DNA of 64,000 nt from Astrothelium macrocarpum (GCA_021030915.1 JAGEMR010000089.1:62001-126000); one strand, 5' to 3'; positions 31,494 to 45,000 are shown, counted from the stretch's first letter. A program made the numbers and translations. Notes: generated by a model from the sequence alone, not told the origin.

Positions 31494-34394
31494 ATGGCGT
31501 TTCGTAATATGCCGCAGTTGCTATCACTAGTAGATAACGAGACTGAGAGCATGAATACTGCTGCGGGAGAAGAGAATAGGCCAGGACATGGTTTACACTC
31601 ATCAAAACATACTGGCTGGAGAGGTCTATTCACTCCGAAATTTAATTTCTTCAGGAAAGAAGAGGAGTCCCAATCGAGAGATGCAGATAACCGTGTGCAG
31701 AAAACAGATGAACAACAGTCGTCGCCGCCTCCTCCATCATTAATGGAAAGACCTGGCTTGGTACCGAGAAGGTTATCGAGAAAAGTCGTGCCCGGCCTAC
31801 CAAGACCTCAAACATTTCAGAGACAAAATAGTGAGCGAAGAGAAAGACTGTGTCCTGTAGAGCCTTGTGCGGAAGAACGCAGAGCTGTTTCGGTCGATCG
31901 AAAGACGAATCTGACTACGAAACGCACGCGATCACCGCCTCCGCTATCATTAGCTTCAATATCAGCTCCCCAAGTTGCTTCTCCTGAAGCGAGTGCAACT
32001 ACACTAAGCTTTGTAGAAGAGCAGGCCGACGGACCCGATATTAAGGATGCGGATCATAGTAATGATGAACCACCTGGTGATCCTCCGCCTGATCAACCCC
32101 CTCCTGCTCTGACTGCGGAATCATTTTCCGACCGCGACGACGCCTCAGATGGCGTGGATGATAATCTTATGCAGGAGGAGCTTGATTCTAGGTGGATTCT
32201 GAACCTAAGCATGCACTTTCGAGATAAGTCCGATCGCGAAAAATTCTTTGTCACCTACGCTGCTGCGCCCAATCGATGGCAACGCGTCACCGTTTCCTGC
32301 GACTATCGCGACGCACTACCAGATTCTCTTGAAGCTGATCTCAAATCGCTTCACTATCAGCGAGATAAGTCTGACCGTATTTATGAAGCTATTCGCGAGT
32401 CCCTTCCAGGTATTCAGTTCTACCCAACCGTCACCAACCTCAAGCTACAAACCGAAGATAACCGCCTCCATGTTCATGTCACCGAGGATGTCAACGAGAT
32501 CATCAACTACCCTCCCACAAGTGCTGTCAAACATCTCAAATGCCCACATTTTCGTGAAGAAGTTGTTCATTTTGAGTCTCACCTTTCAGGCTTCGTCTAC
32601 AAGGTAGAAATATATGGACGCGCAATGATTAAGAAGGAGATTCCCGGCCCTGATACCGTTGATGAATTCCTTTACGAAGTCAATGCCTTGAATAGTCTTG
32701 CTGCCTCCAACAACGTCATCCAGCTTGAAGGTATTGTCGTGTCTAATGACGGTGCGCTCGTCAAAGGTCTCGTCATCTCCGTCGCTGAGCGGGGTGCGCT
32801 TGTTGACCTCTTGTACGACGAAAAGGGGCGTATACCCTGGGCGCGACGCGAGCGATGGGCCCATCAAGTCGTGCGAGGGTTAAGCGAGATCCACGAGGCA
32901 GGATTCGTACAGGGTGACTTTACCCTCTCCAACATTGTGATCAATAAGTATGATGATGCCAATATCATTGATATTAATCGTCGAGGGTGTCCAGTAGGCT
33001 GGGAACCACCCGAGTTGGCTGTTTTGATCGAAAATGGGCAACGTATTAGCATGCACATTGGGATCAAGACGGATCTCTTTCAACTTGGAATGGTACTTTG
33101 GGCATTAGCAAGAGGAGAGGACGAGCCGGAGCGGCAGGAAAGGCCGTTGGGATTTGAGTTAGGCAATCATGAAGGGACGCCGAGGTATTTTCAAGAGATT
33201 GTGACCTCGTGTTTGAGTGAGAGGCCGCAAGACCGCTCGTCTGCCAAGGAGTTATTGAAGAAGTTTCCATGCATTTCGGATGATGCGGCTGTCTTGGATG
33301 CCGTGGAAAGTAGCGCAAGCACCGCTCATCGAAGTGACAAGGAGTACATTGATCCAGATACTGCCATCAAACTTGAAGATATCGAGGCTCACCGGCGTCG
33401 TCAAAGGGGTTCCAATCGTAGTGAATATTCGACAGAAGACATCACTTACGCCGACGCAGATCCATCGACTGATTATCGATTTGATTCCTCGGGTAGTTGT
33501 ATTGTAGGCCGAGGCAGGAGTAATGTTTCTAGTGCTCAGCGGAGGAATGATAGTCCTTATGCTCGCCCAGTCTCCAGCACTTCAAGTGGTAGCGAGCAAG
33601 TCATGCATCGATATGAGCATGCGGAAAGTGCTGATACAAAGTGGGAAAAGGTTGATGTGTCAGAGGAAGAATTCGAGGTTCACGTCAATGAGGGTGATAA
33701 AGACAGACAAGAGGCTCGTGCTGATGGACCTCAAATTGAGGTCTTGGATCGTCGTCGAGAGCCGCTAAGCGTTCGAAATATAAACGAGTCCCCTTCACCG
33801 CTTCGTCGCAAGAGGGATGAAACCGACCTCAAGGCTTCAGCCCGCTCAACCTCCGATTCAGCCTTCTCCTTCCCTCCCCCACTGCACCAGGATTCCGGTT
33901 TTGACGAGTCTTTTGGAAACATGATCGACAGCACTGGCACAGTTCATGACGATTCTCCGATCACACCGACTCCGGGTTATCGAAACGCGATTCTCAACTC
34001 TTCTCCTTCAACTCTCGCTCCAGATGCCGTGTTACTCTCGTCTCCTCGCACCGAGATCCGTATCCCCAGCGACCCCATGCCTCCAGAGAAATCCGTCTCC
34101 CCTTCACCCCACCGAGGTCGCACGACGCAGCCTCGTCCGGTCAACCCTGAGGCTGAAGATTCGACGGTCACAGTTGCTGCGTCAAAAACGTTGCGAGGAG
34201 CTGAAAATCGGATGGGTCAGATAGGCACGGATTCGCCGGCTGCGAAAGCGACTCTGACGCCGCCGAGTCAGCAATGGATGGGTATGATGGGAGGAATGGT
34301 GCGTTCTGAATCACTGAATGCGAGCTTGGAAGCGGGTGCCAGTGGGAGCGCCGAGGCAGTTCGGTCAAACGACTCTAATATAAAGGGGAAGTGA
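31494..34394 (+). CDS. Large protein kinase-like protein with altered catalytic loop
   Basis: Intronless, 966 aa. Residues 1-215 are Ser/Pro/Arg-rich and probably disordered, with a proline run PPGDPPPDQPPPA. A folded region of about 150 residues follows. A kinase domain spans about 375-590: a lysine-containing strand (MIKKEI), a helix with a conserved Glu, a catalytic loop QGDFTLSNIV with Asp475 and Asn480, and Asp493 in the metal motif IIDINRRG. The next segment, CPVGWEPPEL, takes the activation and APE position. The usual His-Arg-Asp is Gln-Gly-Asp, and DFG is DIN. The C-terminal 370 residues are Ser-rich and low-complexity. Because both metal-binding aspartates remain, it may be active, but a scaffold role is possible. 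I do not recognise a named family. Confidence 0.8.
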   Translation: MAFRNMPQLLSLVDNETESMNTAAGEENRPGHGLHSSKHTGWRGLFTPKFNFFRKEEESQSRDADNRVQKTDEQQSSPPPPSLMERPGLVPRRLSRKVVPGLPRPQTFQRQNSERRERLCPVEPCAEERRAVSVDRKTNLTTKRTRSPPPLSLASISAPQVASPEASATTLSFVEEQADGPDIKDADHSNDEPPGDPPPDQPPPALTAESFSDRDDASDGVDDNLMQEELDSRWILNLSMHFRDKSDREKFFVTYAAAPNRWQRVTVSCDYRDALPDSLEADLKSLHYQRDKSDRIYEAIRESLPGIQFYPTVTNLKLQTEDNRLHVHVTEDVNEIINYPPTSAVKHLKCPHFREEVVHFESHLSGFVYKVEIYGRAMIKKEIPGPDTVDEFLYEVNALNSLAASNNVIQLEGIVVSNDGALVKGLVISVAERGALVDLLYDEKGRIPWARRERWAHQVVRGLSEIHEAGFVQGDFTLSNIVINKYDDANIIDINRRGCPVGWEPPELAVLIENGQRISMHIGIKTDLFQLGMVLWALARGEDEPERQERPLGFELGNHEGTPRYFQEIVTSCLSERPQDRSSAKELLKKFPCISDDAAVLDAVESSASTAHRSDKEYIDPDTAIKLEDIEAHRRRQRGSNRSEYSTEDITYADADPSTDYRFDSSGSCIVGRGRSNVSSAQRRNDSPYARPVSSTSSGSEQVMHRYEHAESADTKWEKVDVSEEEFEVHVNEGDKDRQEARADGPQIEVLDRRREPLSVRNINESPSPLRRKRDETDLKASARSTSDSAFSFPPPLHQDSGFDESFGNMIDSTGTVHDDSPITPTPGYRNAILNSSPSTLAPDAVLLSSPRTEIRIPSDPMPPEKSVSPSPHRGRTTQPRPVNPEAEDSTVTVAASKTLRGAENRMGQIGTDSPAAKATLTPPSQQWMGMMGGMVRSESLNASLEAGASGSAEAVRSNDSNIKGK

Positions 34395-36070
34395 ATGATT
34401 CAAACAACGGTTCATTGCTGGAATCCACTTACCCAAGCAGTTTCATCAGGAAAAAACTACCTGTTGGAGCTGCGAATTTCCACGACTGGGAATTATCAAC
34501 CACATAACTTTACATTGTTCAGTGTGCTTTTGCGAATTCTTCAAGCACCACACATATTCTGGGCGTTTCTTGCATGGCGTTGGCGTCTCTTATCATACAT
34601 TCTTATCTTGTAGTCTTGTTGTACCACGTTACGGTCTCGGGATAGAACTGAACCAAGACCTCATGGTTTCAGCCTCGTGTCTTTTTTCCAAATCCCCACT
34701 GTGCAACATTTTCATCGACAGAAAGAAAGGAAATTTGGTGCAGAAACACCGATATTTCTTCAACAAATACTTGGAGAGCCCATGATGGATGGGGCTCTTC
34801 TACATGGGATTGGCATGGATGTGGCGCCCGGCATGTGGACTGGCGTTTCCGTTCTGCTCTTTACTTTCTAACGCATGCCGAAGTCGAATCGATTTCGGAG
34901 ATGATTGTAGTTACGCTAGCCTAGTTACGTCTCACATTGCGTGAGACTATGTTGTGAATGAGAGCACGATCACTGGAATGAGAATATAACAACATCCACT
35001 ATGTACTCTCCCAGTCCTCATCAACCTTGGGCTTGATAAGCACAACCTCTAATTTCCGCGCTATAAGGCGCTAAACTCAGGGCAAATCAGTAGTCATTCT
35101 ATCCATGTCTATATCAAGGGCTAGGGACATCGTTTCGCTGGTCAACAATGTCGAGTTGTCGACACAGTTCAACACTTGAAGTGACCAACAACTATAGATG
35201 TCCAAAAGTATGCTAAGAAAGCCGTAGGATATTTAAGGTAGCGCTTCTGGAAAGGCAGCTTTTCAGGCTATGTTGCACACTTTGGAGCAGTAGAAACTGA
35301 GCTTAATAATGGTTAGTAAGACATGTATATAGCCGTAAAAATGCTGGGAAGACTCCCAATACCATCTCGAAGACTTATAAGTCATAAATGATTAATTGAG
35401 AAGTATCGATACAATCCTGCCACACCTAACTTTTGAAGGCCTTGCTAGCATGTCATCACAACCCTTAGCAGGAATGATAATTGTATGCTTTCGGGCGCCA
35501 AAGATTGTAAACGGGTAATATATGGCATCCCGACTGGACCGAGGCACTGAAATAACCAATTTTGGGACGATGCAATGTGGAAATTGATTCTCAGGGACTA
35601 GTTTACCAGGAGCCTAAGGAACCTATATGCCAGGAACCGTGGTTTTGCGGCTCACTGTCTAGTAGATCGTGCTCTCTCTTGACGTACATGTTGTCCAGCC
35701 CCTTCTCCACAACCTGGCAGCCTGCTTCGGTAAAAAGATGAATTTTAGAAACTAGTTATTGAGATGCCGAAGACAGAGCCGGACACTGGTTGCAGCAATA
35801 TATTGATTATAATTTAGGACGATCCATTAATCAGAATTACTTTTGATGTATTCAAGCTAAAAGGCCATGTTAAAGCAAGCAAAGCTCCGTCTATATCAAG
35901 TAAGAAGGGGTAGTATGAACCCGTGTAAAGCGAGGTAAACGACATTGCTAGAAAAAAGTGCAATGTCCTAGTCGAAAGTAAAGACCACGCAATAAACTTT
36001 GGCAACCCAATGTATTAGTCAAGGCTCTTGTGCAACCGATGGCCGCGGTAAAGCGCTGTTTGCTCGCAAT
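34395..36070. other. Convergent intergenic region, 1.7 kb
   Basis: Lies between the kinase gene (+) and the giant DUF3638 gene (-). It is A/T-rich in 35200-36000. I see no coding frame with recognisable content and no clear repeat. Confidence 0.5.
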
Positions 36071-39000
36071 CTATCCAGTTTCCTCTGTGTCCTCTAATTT
36101 GCATCCTGTCGTTTCCTCTTTCCCCCCTTCTCCTCCCCCATCCCATTCGTCGGTCATATTGACATCTCCATCCTTATCCCCAGCACCCACTTCACCATGT
36201 ACACCTCTCACTTCGTCATGTGCTGGTGGCACAAAAAGCGTACTGGCGTCCCCCAATTGGTCTCTCGAAGAGCAAGGGGCGGCCTGAGGATTCTCGCTTA
36301 TATCTTCATTGTCACTCATACCTTTAGCTCTCTTAATTGGCGGCCCCACCTTGTCATCCGAGTCGGCCTCCAAAGCTTGCGATGCAGTGCGGACACGCTT
36401 TAAGCTTGGCCTGCAGCTCAAGGCTGAGACACATCCTATCGTGTCAAAGCTATCTCTTGGGACGAGTTTGTTCCTTATTAGCATGCCCAAGTGCGTCCGG
36501 GAGATATCTTTTCCACGATGTCTAATCTTAAGCATATGTGCAAGGAATGGCAGTGGATCCTGATCAAAGGGACATTCCATTGGCCAATCTGCAGCTCTAC
36601 GGTGCTCCGGTGACACCCATTCTCCGTGGGTGAGAGTAAATTCGTCACAAGGCTTCCGGATTTGATCTGTAGCGATACCCAAATAGTGGCACAGATCTGT
36701 ATAGTCTTCAAAACTTTCGAGGTAGAGTGCACCGGAAAAGAGATTGATATTTTGGAGAAGCGGCTTGTCGAGAAAACCAATATCACGATCTGTTGCATCC
36801 ACATGAGCTTTCAGATCAGTGAATGACATCATTGAGCTTGTGGTTTTGGGGGCGTATAGATGTAGCCGTCCATTAGTAGTTGTCTTTAGGAACGGTAGCA
36901 ATTCCTGCGCTTCACACTGGCTAATGATGACAGCATGTTTTGGAGCCAGCATGTTTGTCACGATGAATCGAACTTTGCGGTGAAAGTCGTCCATTTGAGG
37001 GTCTCCGGGATAGTTCACGGAGAGGTGAAAATCATTTGTAACATAGAGCCTGCTTTTGCATTCATTGGATGTCCAAGCTTCGAAAGATTTGGAGCCCGGG
37101 TCTGCTGAATTCTTGGGAATGAAGGTTTCGAAGGCTGGGACGAGCGCTGCTTCTTGAATGACGACTCCATATTTTACGAAGTGCTTCAGGCCTTTGCTGA
37201 CAGAATGAATGCGTGGCTTGAATTTCCTGGGTTTCTCCAAGCTGAATTCTTGCTGGACTTCGTGAGCAATTTCTTGTTCAATCTCCTGCACCCCGTCAAG
37301 GTGCAGGTGACTAATATCCTCATTTTGAAGCTCATCAATTTCCCGAAGAAGATTTTGTATAAGTGGGTCTTGTGTGTTTTTTTGAAGCTGCTTTACCAAA
37401 TTTTGTAGGTGGTGACCTCTGTCAGCATACAAAGCAGACAAGCTTTGGTCTTCCGTTTCTTGAACGTCCTGCCAGAACTTCAATGCTCTCTGTGGATCTA
37501 AAGTCGACGTAGTACCATGACCATTTGCGGTATATTCACGCCAGAGTCGTTGGTGTTTGTGGTACTGAAATCCTTGCCAAACATACAAAGGTTGCGCATC
37601 TCTAATTTTCGCGATGGTATTGGTCATGGTCCAACGTACAACATCTTCAGAAGTTAGTTCCTGGGAGCCCCCTTTTCCAGCAACTTTGAGAACATGATTA
37701 TGGACTTCTGGTGGAGAGAAAAAATGGACCGTGTGTCCATCTCCGAGTCTTCGCATACGCATACAGGCTGTACAAATTAGCAGAAACAATACAATTTCTG
37801 AGATAGTAACGTACCCTGTACTAAACGGTCCTGGGAAAGGTTTGGACCTAATGTCACAGCTGCTTGTGTATTAAAAGGAATCGGAAGGTCTATTCCTCTA
37901 GAGTGCGCCTCATCGATGAAGACCAATAAGCCTCTCAATCTATTGCAATAAGGCGATCTCTTTAAACTTGTCTTCAATCCACCCTTTTCAATAACCGTAG
38001 CTTCATTATCATCATCAAAAAAGATTGCTGCCTCCGCTTGTGGATTGTATTTAAGCCAGACTCTAGCGACCTCGTCATTTCGAAGACCCAGGATTTGAGC
38101 GCCAACGTCGATGATTACTCTGGTTGGAGTTTCATTTTCCTTCTCACACGGAGGGTCCTTCCAGGTGCTCGAGATGAAACCAAGAAGTTCTTCGCCTGAA
38201 AGTTTGTGTCCATCTTCAGCTCGAACTACAGAATAGGACTGATTCTCTTTAAGGAGAAGTTTGCTCACATCGGCAGCATTCGTATAGGCCAAAGATGACA
38301 AATCTCGTTGACTGATTGTCATTGGCAAAACGAACTGAGTCTCGTTGGTCCCACTGAATCCAATGGTTGGATGAGCGTCCGGCGCTGCTGGAATGTCCCA
38401 ACTCGAAGCGGAAAGCCGCTTTGAAAAATATTTGCCCTCCTCAGGAAAGACAATATTGAGTAGATAAAAGTTAATGATAGCTTGATTGTGTGAAAGGCCA
38501 GTTGTGAGCAGCTTACGACACTCTTCGTCGTCAAGGTTGATACTCTCTATGGCGGGGAACCGTTCGGAGAGCCCCTCAGAATCTTTTAACCAGTCACGAA
38601 GGTTTTCTGTTGCTTCCGGATGACTTATACTCTGACGGATCTCTTCGAACGTGATGCCTCCATAATAGTAGGATAAAAGCGTCAGCAGAATTCGCAAATC
38701 TAAATACGCGTGTTCGGAGCTTTCCGAGGGGCTGTTCCTGGCTAGGTAAGGTACTGCCATCCTACAACGCTTTCGATCAGACCCATAGTTGACCGACCAG
38801 CGCTTCTGTTGCAAGGCATGGAGTAGTAATCCGTATCCAATGAGGCCGCGAAAAAGGAGGACGTATTTAAAACGTCGATGTCCAAGAGATTCTGTGAGAT
38901 CAGATACCTCTTCGCGGGTGACCTGCGTTGGCTTAAGGATAAACGCGGCAACGGCAGTTTTCTGTGCTTGCGTTAGGTGCAAGTCATCGACTCTACCCTC

Positions 39001-42000
39001 GACAATGTCGTTCACTATCCATGACAGCAGCTGATCGATTGCTTCGTCACCGAAGACATGAATGAACGGGAAAGCCTTGCCAATGCGAGCAACCTCCACA
39101 ACTCTTGGAAATTCGGTCTTTAGACGGTCAGCATGGACATCGACCCTTGCCAAGACTTTCGGAGTCAATGACCACCGCTCGCAAGAATCATCCAAAATCT
39201 TGCTGGAACCGACGGGGTAAATAAGCTCAAATCGAGGATTCAAGATCTCGTCACATTCATCCAGGATGTCGCTACAATTCTTCTCTAACCAAAGTTCCAG
39301 CCCCAGTAAACCCTTTGCAGCTGTCGATCCAGGGATTGACTGACAATCCTGGGTTAGTAGCTTCAAAGACAGAATTTCCTCCGGGGAGGTAATGTTAACT
39401 CCGCGATCCTTCATGCACTCTTGGTAGAAGACTTGCAGGGCCTCGATTGTATCGCTTTGTAATCGACATTTACGGGAGAATGGCACATGATAGAGATTGC
39501 GATTGAGAGCACCCCCAAAGGATTTGCGAAGCTGCTCTAATGACTGCTGGAGTAGAGGTTTTGGCACAATGATCCTAGTGAGTTTCTGACCGTCTGCTAA
39601 TGCTGCAATGAGCATTGGAATAACAACAGAAGACTTCCCCTGGCCCATTTGGAACTGTAAAACCGTGTTCGGACTCGAAGGAGTCATGCAACGCTGAATC
39701 ATTTCAAGCGCCACAGCGCCTTGCTTTTTTCTGATAGTGAAATCCTTCTCAACTTCAAGACCCATCCATTGTGGATAGCGTTTGTAACATTCTTCGTCCA
39801 GTTCCTCGTTTAGCACTTCTTCCCATACTTTGCGGTAATCCTCTATGACCATGAGACGAAAAATCCTCTCAGATCGTTGAACCTGTTTCAAAGCTGCTAC
39901 GACATTGAAGATATGCTCTTTCCAGCCCTGCGAAATAGAGCCATGTGCCGATCCGTCGTCATCTACGAGGAATACCATAAATGCAAAAAAGGTCTTTCTT
40001 GGTAGAAGTCCAGCAAGTTCCAGTCCCTTGAGGGAGGGCTCCTCGAACGTCAAATGCGTACACATAGTATCAAACCAACCTTCGTAATTTCGACGCATAG
40101 TCCGGATTTCACCAACTAACTGATCCAGAGCGACCGGGGATTCGCTACGAAATATTTGTTTTCCCAACATCTCGTAGCTGTCTAAGCTTGATGACATATT
40201 CGCCGCATATTTTTTACTAAGTTTGTCAGTGCGGGAATGGAAATGGTTGATCACTCGCTCGACTTCCGGATGTTGTTTCCGAGTTTTCTGGTGATTCGGT
40301 GGAAATATTACTCGCATATGTGGGTCTGGGTCGTACGTTATTGATTCCGGCACTTTCAATGCCAAAACATCAGTGAGACTAAGCGGGATGAATGTAGATT
40401 GATGGTCCGAGGGAGTGCTTTCCCAATGATCACTGTGACCTTCGTTCTCTTCATTATTGTTGATCAATTCTTCAAAGGGCGGCTTATACGTTTGAGCACG
40501 AATTTTACTGAGCTCGTGATCAACCTCATTCAAATGTGGTAGAAGGTTTGAGTTTTGTGTCCAATCTTCCCACAGCTGTTGACATTTACGAAAGGCCTTC
40601 GCTCGGTCCAAATATTGCCATGCCTCGGATTCCGGCTGCACAAGATTTGTGGCAGGCCACTGCTTATGTATCGACATGGCAAGCTCCGCAACTTCATGGG
40701 CTCTGAGACGCTCTTGTGTCTTCTTCGAAGTTTTGGATTTTTTCGCCCTCGGTTCAGACAGTGCTATTGACAGCTGGGGGTCATCACATGCTTCACTTAG
40801 GGCAGACTGCAACATTTTGAGGTCTGGCTCAAAGCCTCTCCAGGAATGATAGGAACTAGGGGCTGAGGAAGGTGCGATTTGTCGAAAAGAATCTGAATTA
40901 AGCACCCCAATGCATGTCCGCAGGATTGGCCCATCAACATTCCAGGACGGGGATTTTGAAATGGCAATGGCAGCGAATAGAAATTGAAAGTGGTGAAATG
41001 ACTGTTCTTTCTTACGACACATGTCGTATATAGCACCCCAGACATCGCCCCATTTTAAAAACACCAAGTCTGATACACGATAGAGACAGTACCGACCATT
41101 AAAAGAGGAAGCATTCGGCCAGCTGCTGACTGTTGCGGGAAGAGATTGCACAATATCGATATGTGAAGGGCGGTCTTGGATATATTTTACAGCTTCGTAG
41201 ACGCAATGTGCTCTGTTTGGCTTCATGGATTCATGAGTGTCACGAGCGAAATACTCTTTATCGTCTTCGATTTTCTTATTTGCACCACCAAATTCAGCGC
41301 TCAGAAAGACCGTATTATGACTTGCAGCCCGTTGATGCAGAGTAGAGAACTGTTCGACTGTAGTGGAGAGCTCCCCTGTTCTCGACGAATAAAGAGGTGA
41401 ATATTTGGAAGAATGGTTGTCAATCGACGATGTGATTCTCAGAAACTCTTCATTTTGGGAAACAGCTAGTAGATCGTCATTCCACTCGACATGTTCGACG
41501 CTTTCGTATAGAAGCTCTCGGTGTGGCGTCAAGCGCGAGATCTTTTCCCTGATTTGGTTTGTTTCTGGATCGAGGGGACGTGTATCGAGCAGGTATTTTC
41601 TCCGAAGAGTCTGGAGTGCCATTTCAGTCCCAGTATAGCCAGTGAACTCATCTGGTTCTGTAAAGCTCGTGGTTGCGTGAAGATATGCCTTGAAGAAAGT
41701 ACTGAACCGATCAGACTCTTCCAGACGTCCCAGATGTTTATTGACCCGATAAAGGACATATCGACGTGCTCCACCGGAGGGCGGATTGATCATGATCCGC
41801 ACGTGAAATTCCTTTCTAGAGATGAGCACATCGCCAACAGGAACCAAAATCGATCTTCCTATCTCATTATTTCGAAACTTGGGGTCACGGACAACAAGTT
41901 TGTTCGTTAATCCCGTCAATGTCTTGACGTCTTGCTCAGGGTCGATTTCGACGTTTAGATGGCGGCACTCCAATATGCCCTGGTCATTCACATGAAATCG

Positions 42001-45000
42001 CAGGTCATAGCGTGGCAGAAACACGTCGATGCCCGCATGTTCATTTTGCTCAACCTGGATGTTGTTTGATTCTTCTAATGGTCTCAAGATAGTTGCAATC
42101 CTCTTCCTGATCTCGCTTGCCGGGGAGATTAGTGTTGTGTTCCCAAGTCTCATAAAACCTGAGGTTTTGACAGAAAAGTCAAGTGTCCAATTTTTCTCTG
42201 AGGATCTCCAGCGATCGGTCAGTGGGCGAAATTCGACAATTTTTGTCTTCGTGTTCAGCCAATGCACGTAGTCCATTGCAAAGTGGTCTGGTAGGTCTCC
42301 CAGAAACAGTTCATGAGAAAGAATCTCGAAGTTCTGTTGACCATATTTCACTTTGATAATCTGCAAGTCATCTTTGTAGCCAATGTGAAACTATATCCCA
42401 GTCAGCTAATTCGGCGAAAATATCGCGTCTTCACTGCTCATACCTCATTCCCTTCAATAAGTTTGATAAGTTTGAAAACCATGCCAGGAATGTCGGATGT
42501 CACAGCATTCATCATCTCCTACACATATTAGTCATTTGTTGATGGTCTGGCTTGGAGATAGCACGACACGAACCTGACCAAACAAACGCTGGAATAATGG
42601 ATCAGTCGAAAATCGATCAGGAATTTTCCCGACTGGAACACCGCCAACGAAAAGTCTTCCGAAAAAGAAATCATAATGAACATCTTGCTTTGCTTTCTTC
42701 CTGTTTCGTGACTTTGTTTGATTCTGTGCCCAACGACCTTTCCGTCCCTTGACTCCAGGTTAGCCAGATATCCTCCACTGACAATCGAAGGAGGGACGCC
42801 CTAAGAATGAGCACATTGCCTCATTCAGCCCAGATGGAGATTGCATCACCAACTCCTGGAGTTGCGGTTGGAGGCGGTGCAATGATCTGAAGCTCCAAAG
42901 ATGTAACTGAAGAATGTCCGATGGAATGGCATCCGCCTTTGGCCTAGATAGCTGGGCGAGTATGCAAGCTTCCGTCAAGATAGTTACACTCTCATCTGTT
43001 TCAAGAATCTTTGGAATATGGACTTCCTCTACGTCATAGCTCAAGCAGCATAGAAGAGACACCCGGTGCAAAAGTAATTTTGTGTCGCTGCAATCTCTGC
43101 CATCCGCAAAACTATCTAGGTGCTCTTTGAGAGTCAGGTACCATGTCCGAGTTACCTGACAGGCGTTGCGCAATAGGTTGATTGCTACGTCTATGATCTC
43201 AGGTGCCAAGCACAAAGATAAAATTTGTTGTATGATAGTGATTGTTTTGATCATGGTCCTTGATCGTTTCCAGCTGCTACGAATCGTATCAATTGTCCGC
43301 TCTAGCGTTCCCAATAGTTTTAGGCAGAAGTCCTTGTCAAGAAGAACGTCATGAGCCTCTCGAGCGATGCTTGTTCCATTGGGGTGGGGGTGTCCAGCTT
43401 CCCAAATGGACTGGAAAATTAGTTGATCAGTTGCTTCCTCTTCCAATTGAAGGTGGCCATCATTGAGCTCAACTAGGATGTTAAGCCACTGTAGGCGTTC
43501 CCCAGCACGAAGCTCGCAGAAGGAAACATAGGCACTGAAGTCCAGGTTGTGGTCACGCTCAGCCTGATTGACCATTGCTTCGTTCTGAGTATGTTCACAA
43601 GTCGTCGACGCCCACTCTAAATTGCCATAACTTCCCGGTGGAAGCTTGAAAGCGCATTGGTCTTTGATAGAAGGCCCGTCCGTCTGATCACAGACCCAGC
43701 AAGCACTCTCCGTATCGTACAGATCAAATCTCAATCTGCTCGACAGATATACTTGATTAAAGTCTTGAGGCAATGGTATGTACTTCAGTGATTCCGTGCG
43801 GCTAGAAGCCAGTGAGATTTTCCTGTGTTCCCACTTTCCGTCAGAAGACATCATCTTCATCAAAGTTTTATGGTTCTCTATGAGCAGCTTTACGGGTTTA
43901 TCTGAGCTCGGTAGGACAATTTTTCCAGCGCGCCCCAGTTCCTGCAGAATCCACCAAGTAGCGTCACGCCAGATCATCAACCATTTCGGGCATTTCTGCT
44001 CGAAAAGGACGGCCTTCAGGTGAGTTTTGGCTATAGGTAAAGGGTGTCTTAGCTGCTTGATTTTCATTTCTTCTGCTTGATGTAGCTTGCTGCAACGGGG
44101 GCAAGAATCAGTCGAGTGTTCAGGGTTGCCCCTAACAGTATCGCGGTATTCACATTCCAAAAGAGCTGCAGCACGCTCAATATCGGCCTTCTCCTGGAGC
44201 TTAGCTCTCCACTCTTGCTCTTTCTTGCTACGCTTCTCTTCTGCCTTGCTTTCAAGCTCTCGTTGGAAGATTTTGAGCGTCTTTGAACGATCGAAGTACC
44301 GAGCAACGAAAGAATTCTGACCTTCATCCTGCAGCGGCCCGCTGGTTTTCTCATTATCCTGCAGCAGCCCGCCGGTTTTCTCAACCGCATTTTTATGACG
44401 AGTCTTTAAGTAATCTTCAACGACTTTTAAGCGCTGTAGCTGCTGCATCTTTGGCAAAAGAACGGGTTGAAGATAGTCTTCAGGTATCATAGGGGAATAC
44501 TCTGCGAGGAGTGGATACTTCTGGGTACATTTTCGGTCTATCGTAATCCACATCTCAAGAATGAGCAGCCAAGTAGCGGACATTTCCCTGGCACATGAGC
44601 TATACGCTTCTTTAGCGTAGTTGAAATGATCTTGCATATGTGTCCAAAGCCGCATGCCTTCTTTAGGAGCTGAAAATTCTCCTTTCGCCCATTTTTCGAG
44701 ATAATTCACAATCCATGCTTCATAATCAGCAAGATTGAGTAAGCGCGATTCCCAATCGCCGGTGAGCGGCAAGGACGGGAACAAGTCCGGGTTGGACGCA
44801 TCGCTACCCTGGTCTGGCTTGAATGGCTTGGGTTCATGGCCTGTTAATCGGCAAGAAACTCGATCCCGAAGCTTGACCAAGCTATTGTGAAGGGGTAGAG
44901 CTTTGTCCTCCTCACGTATTTGGCTGTCGTGCAAGGATGGGATTGTTGTGATGTCATTGCTCTGTTCTGTTTGCCAAATTCTTGTCAAGGAGTCATGCAG

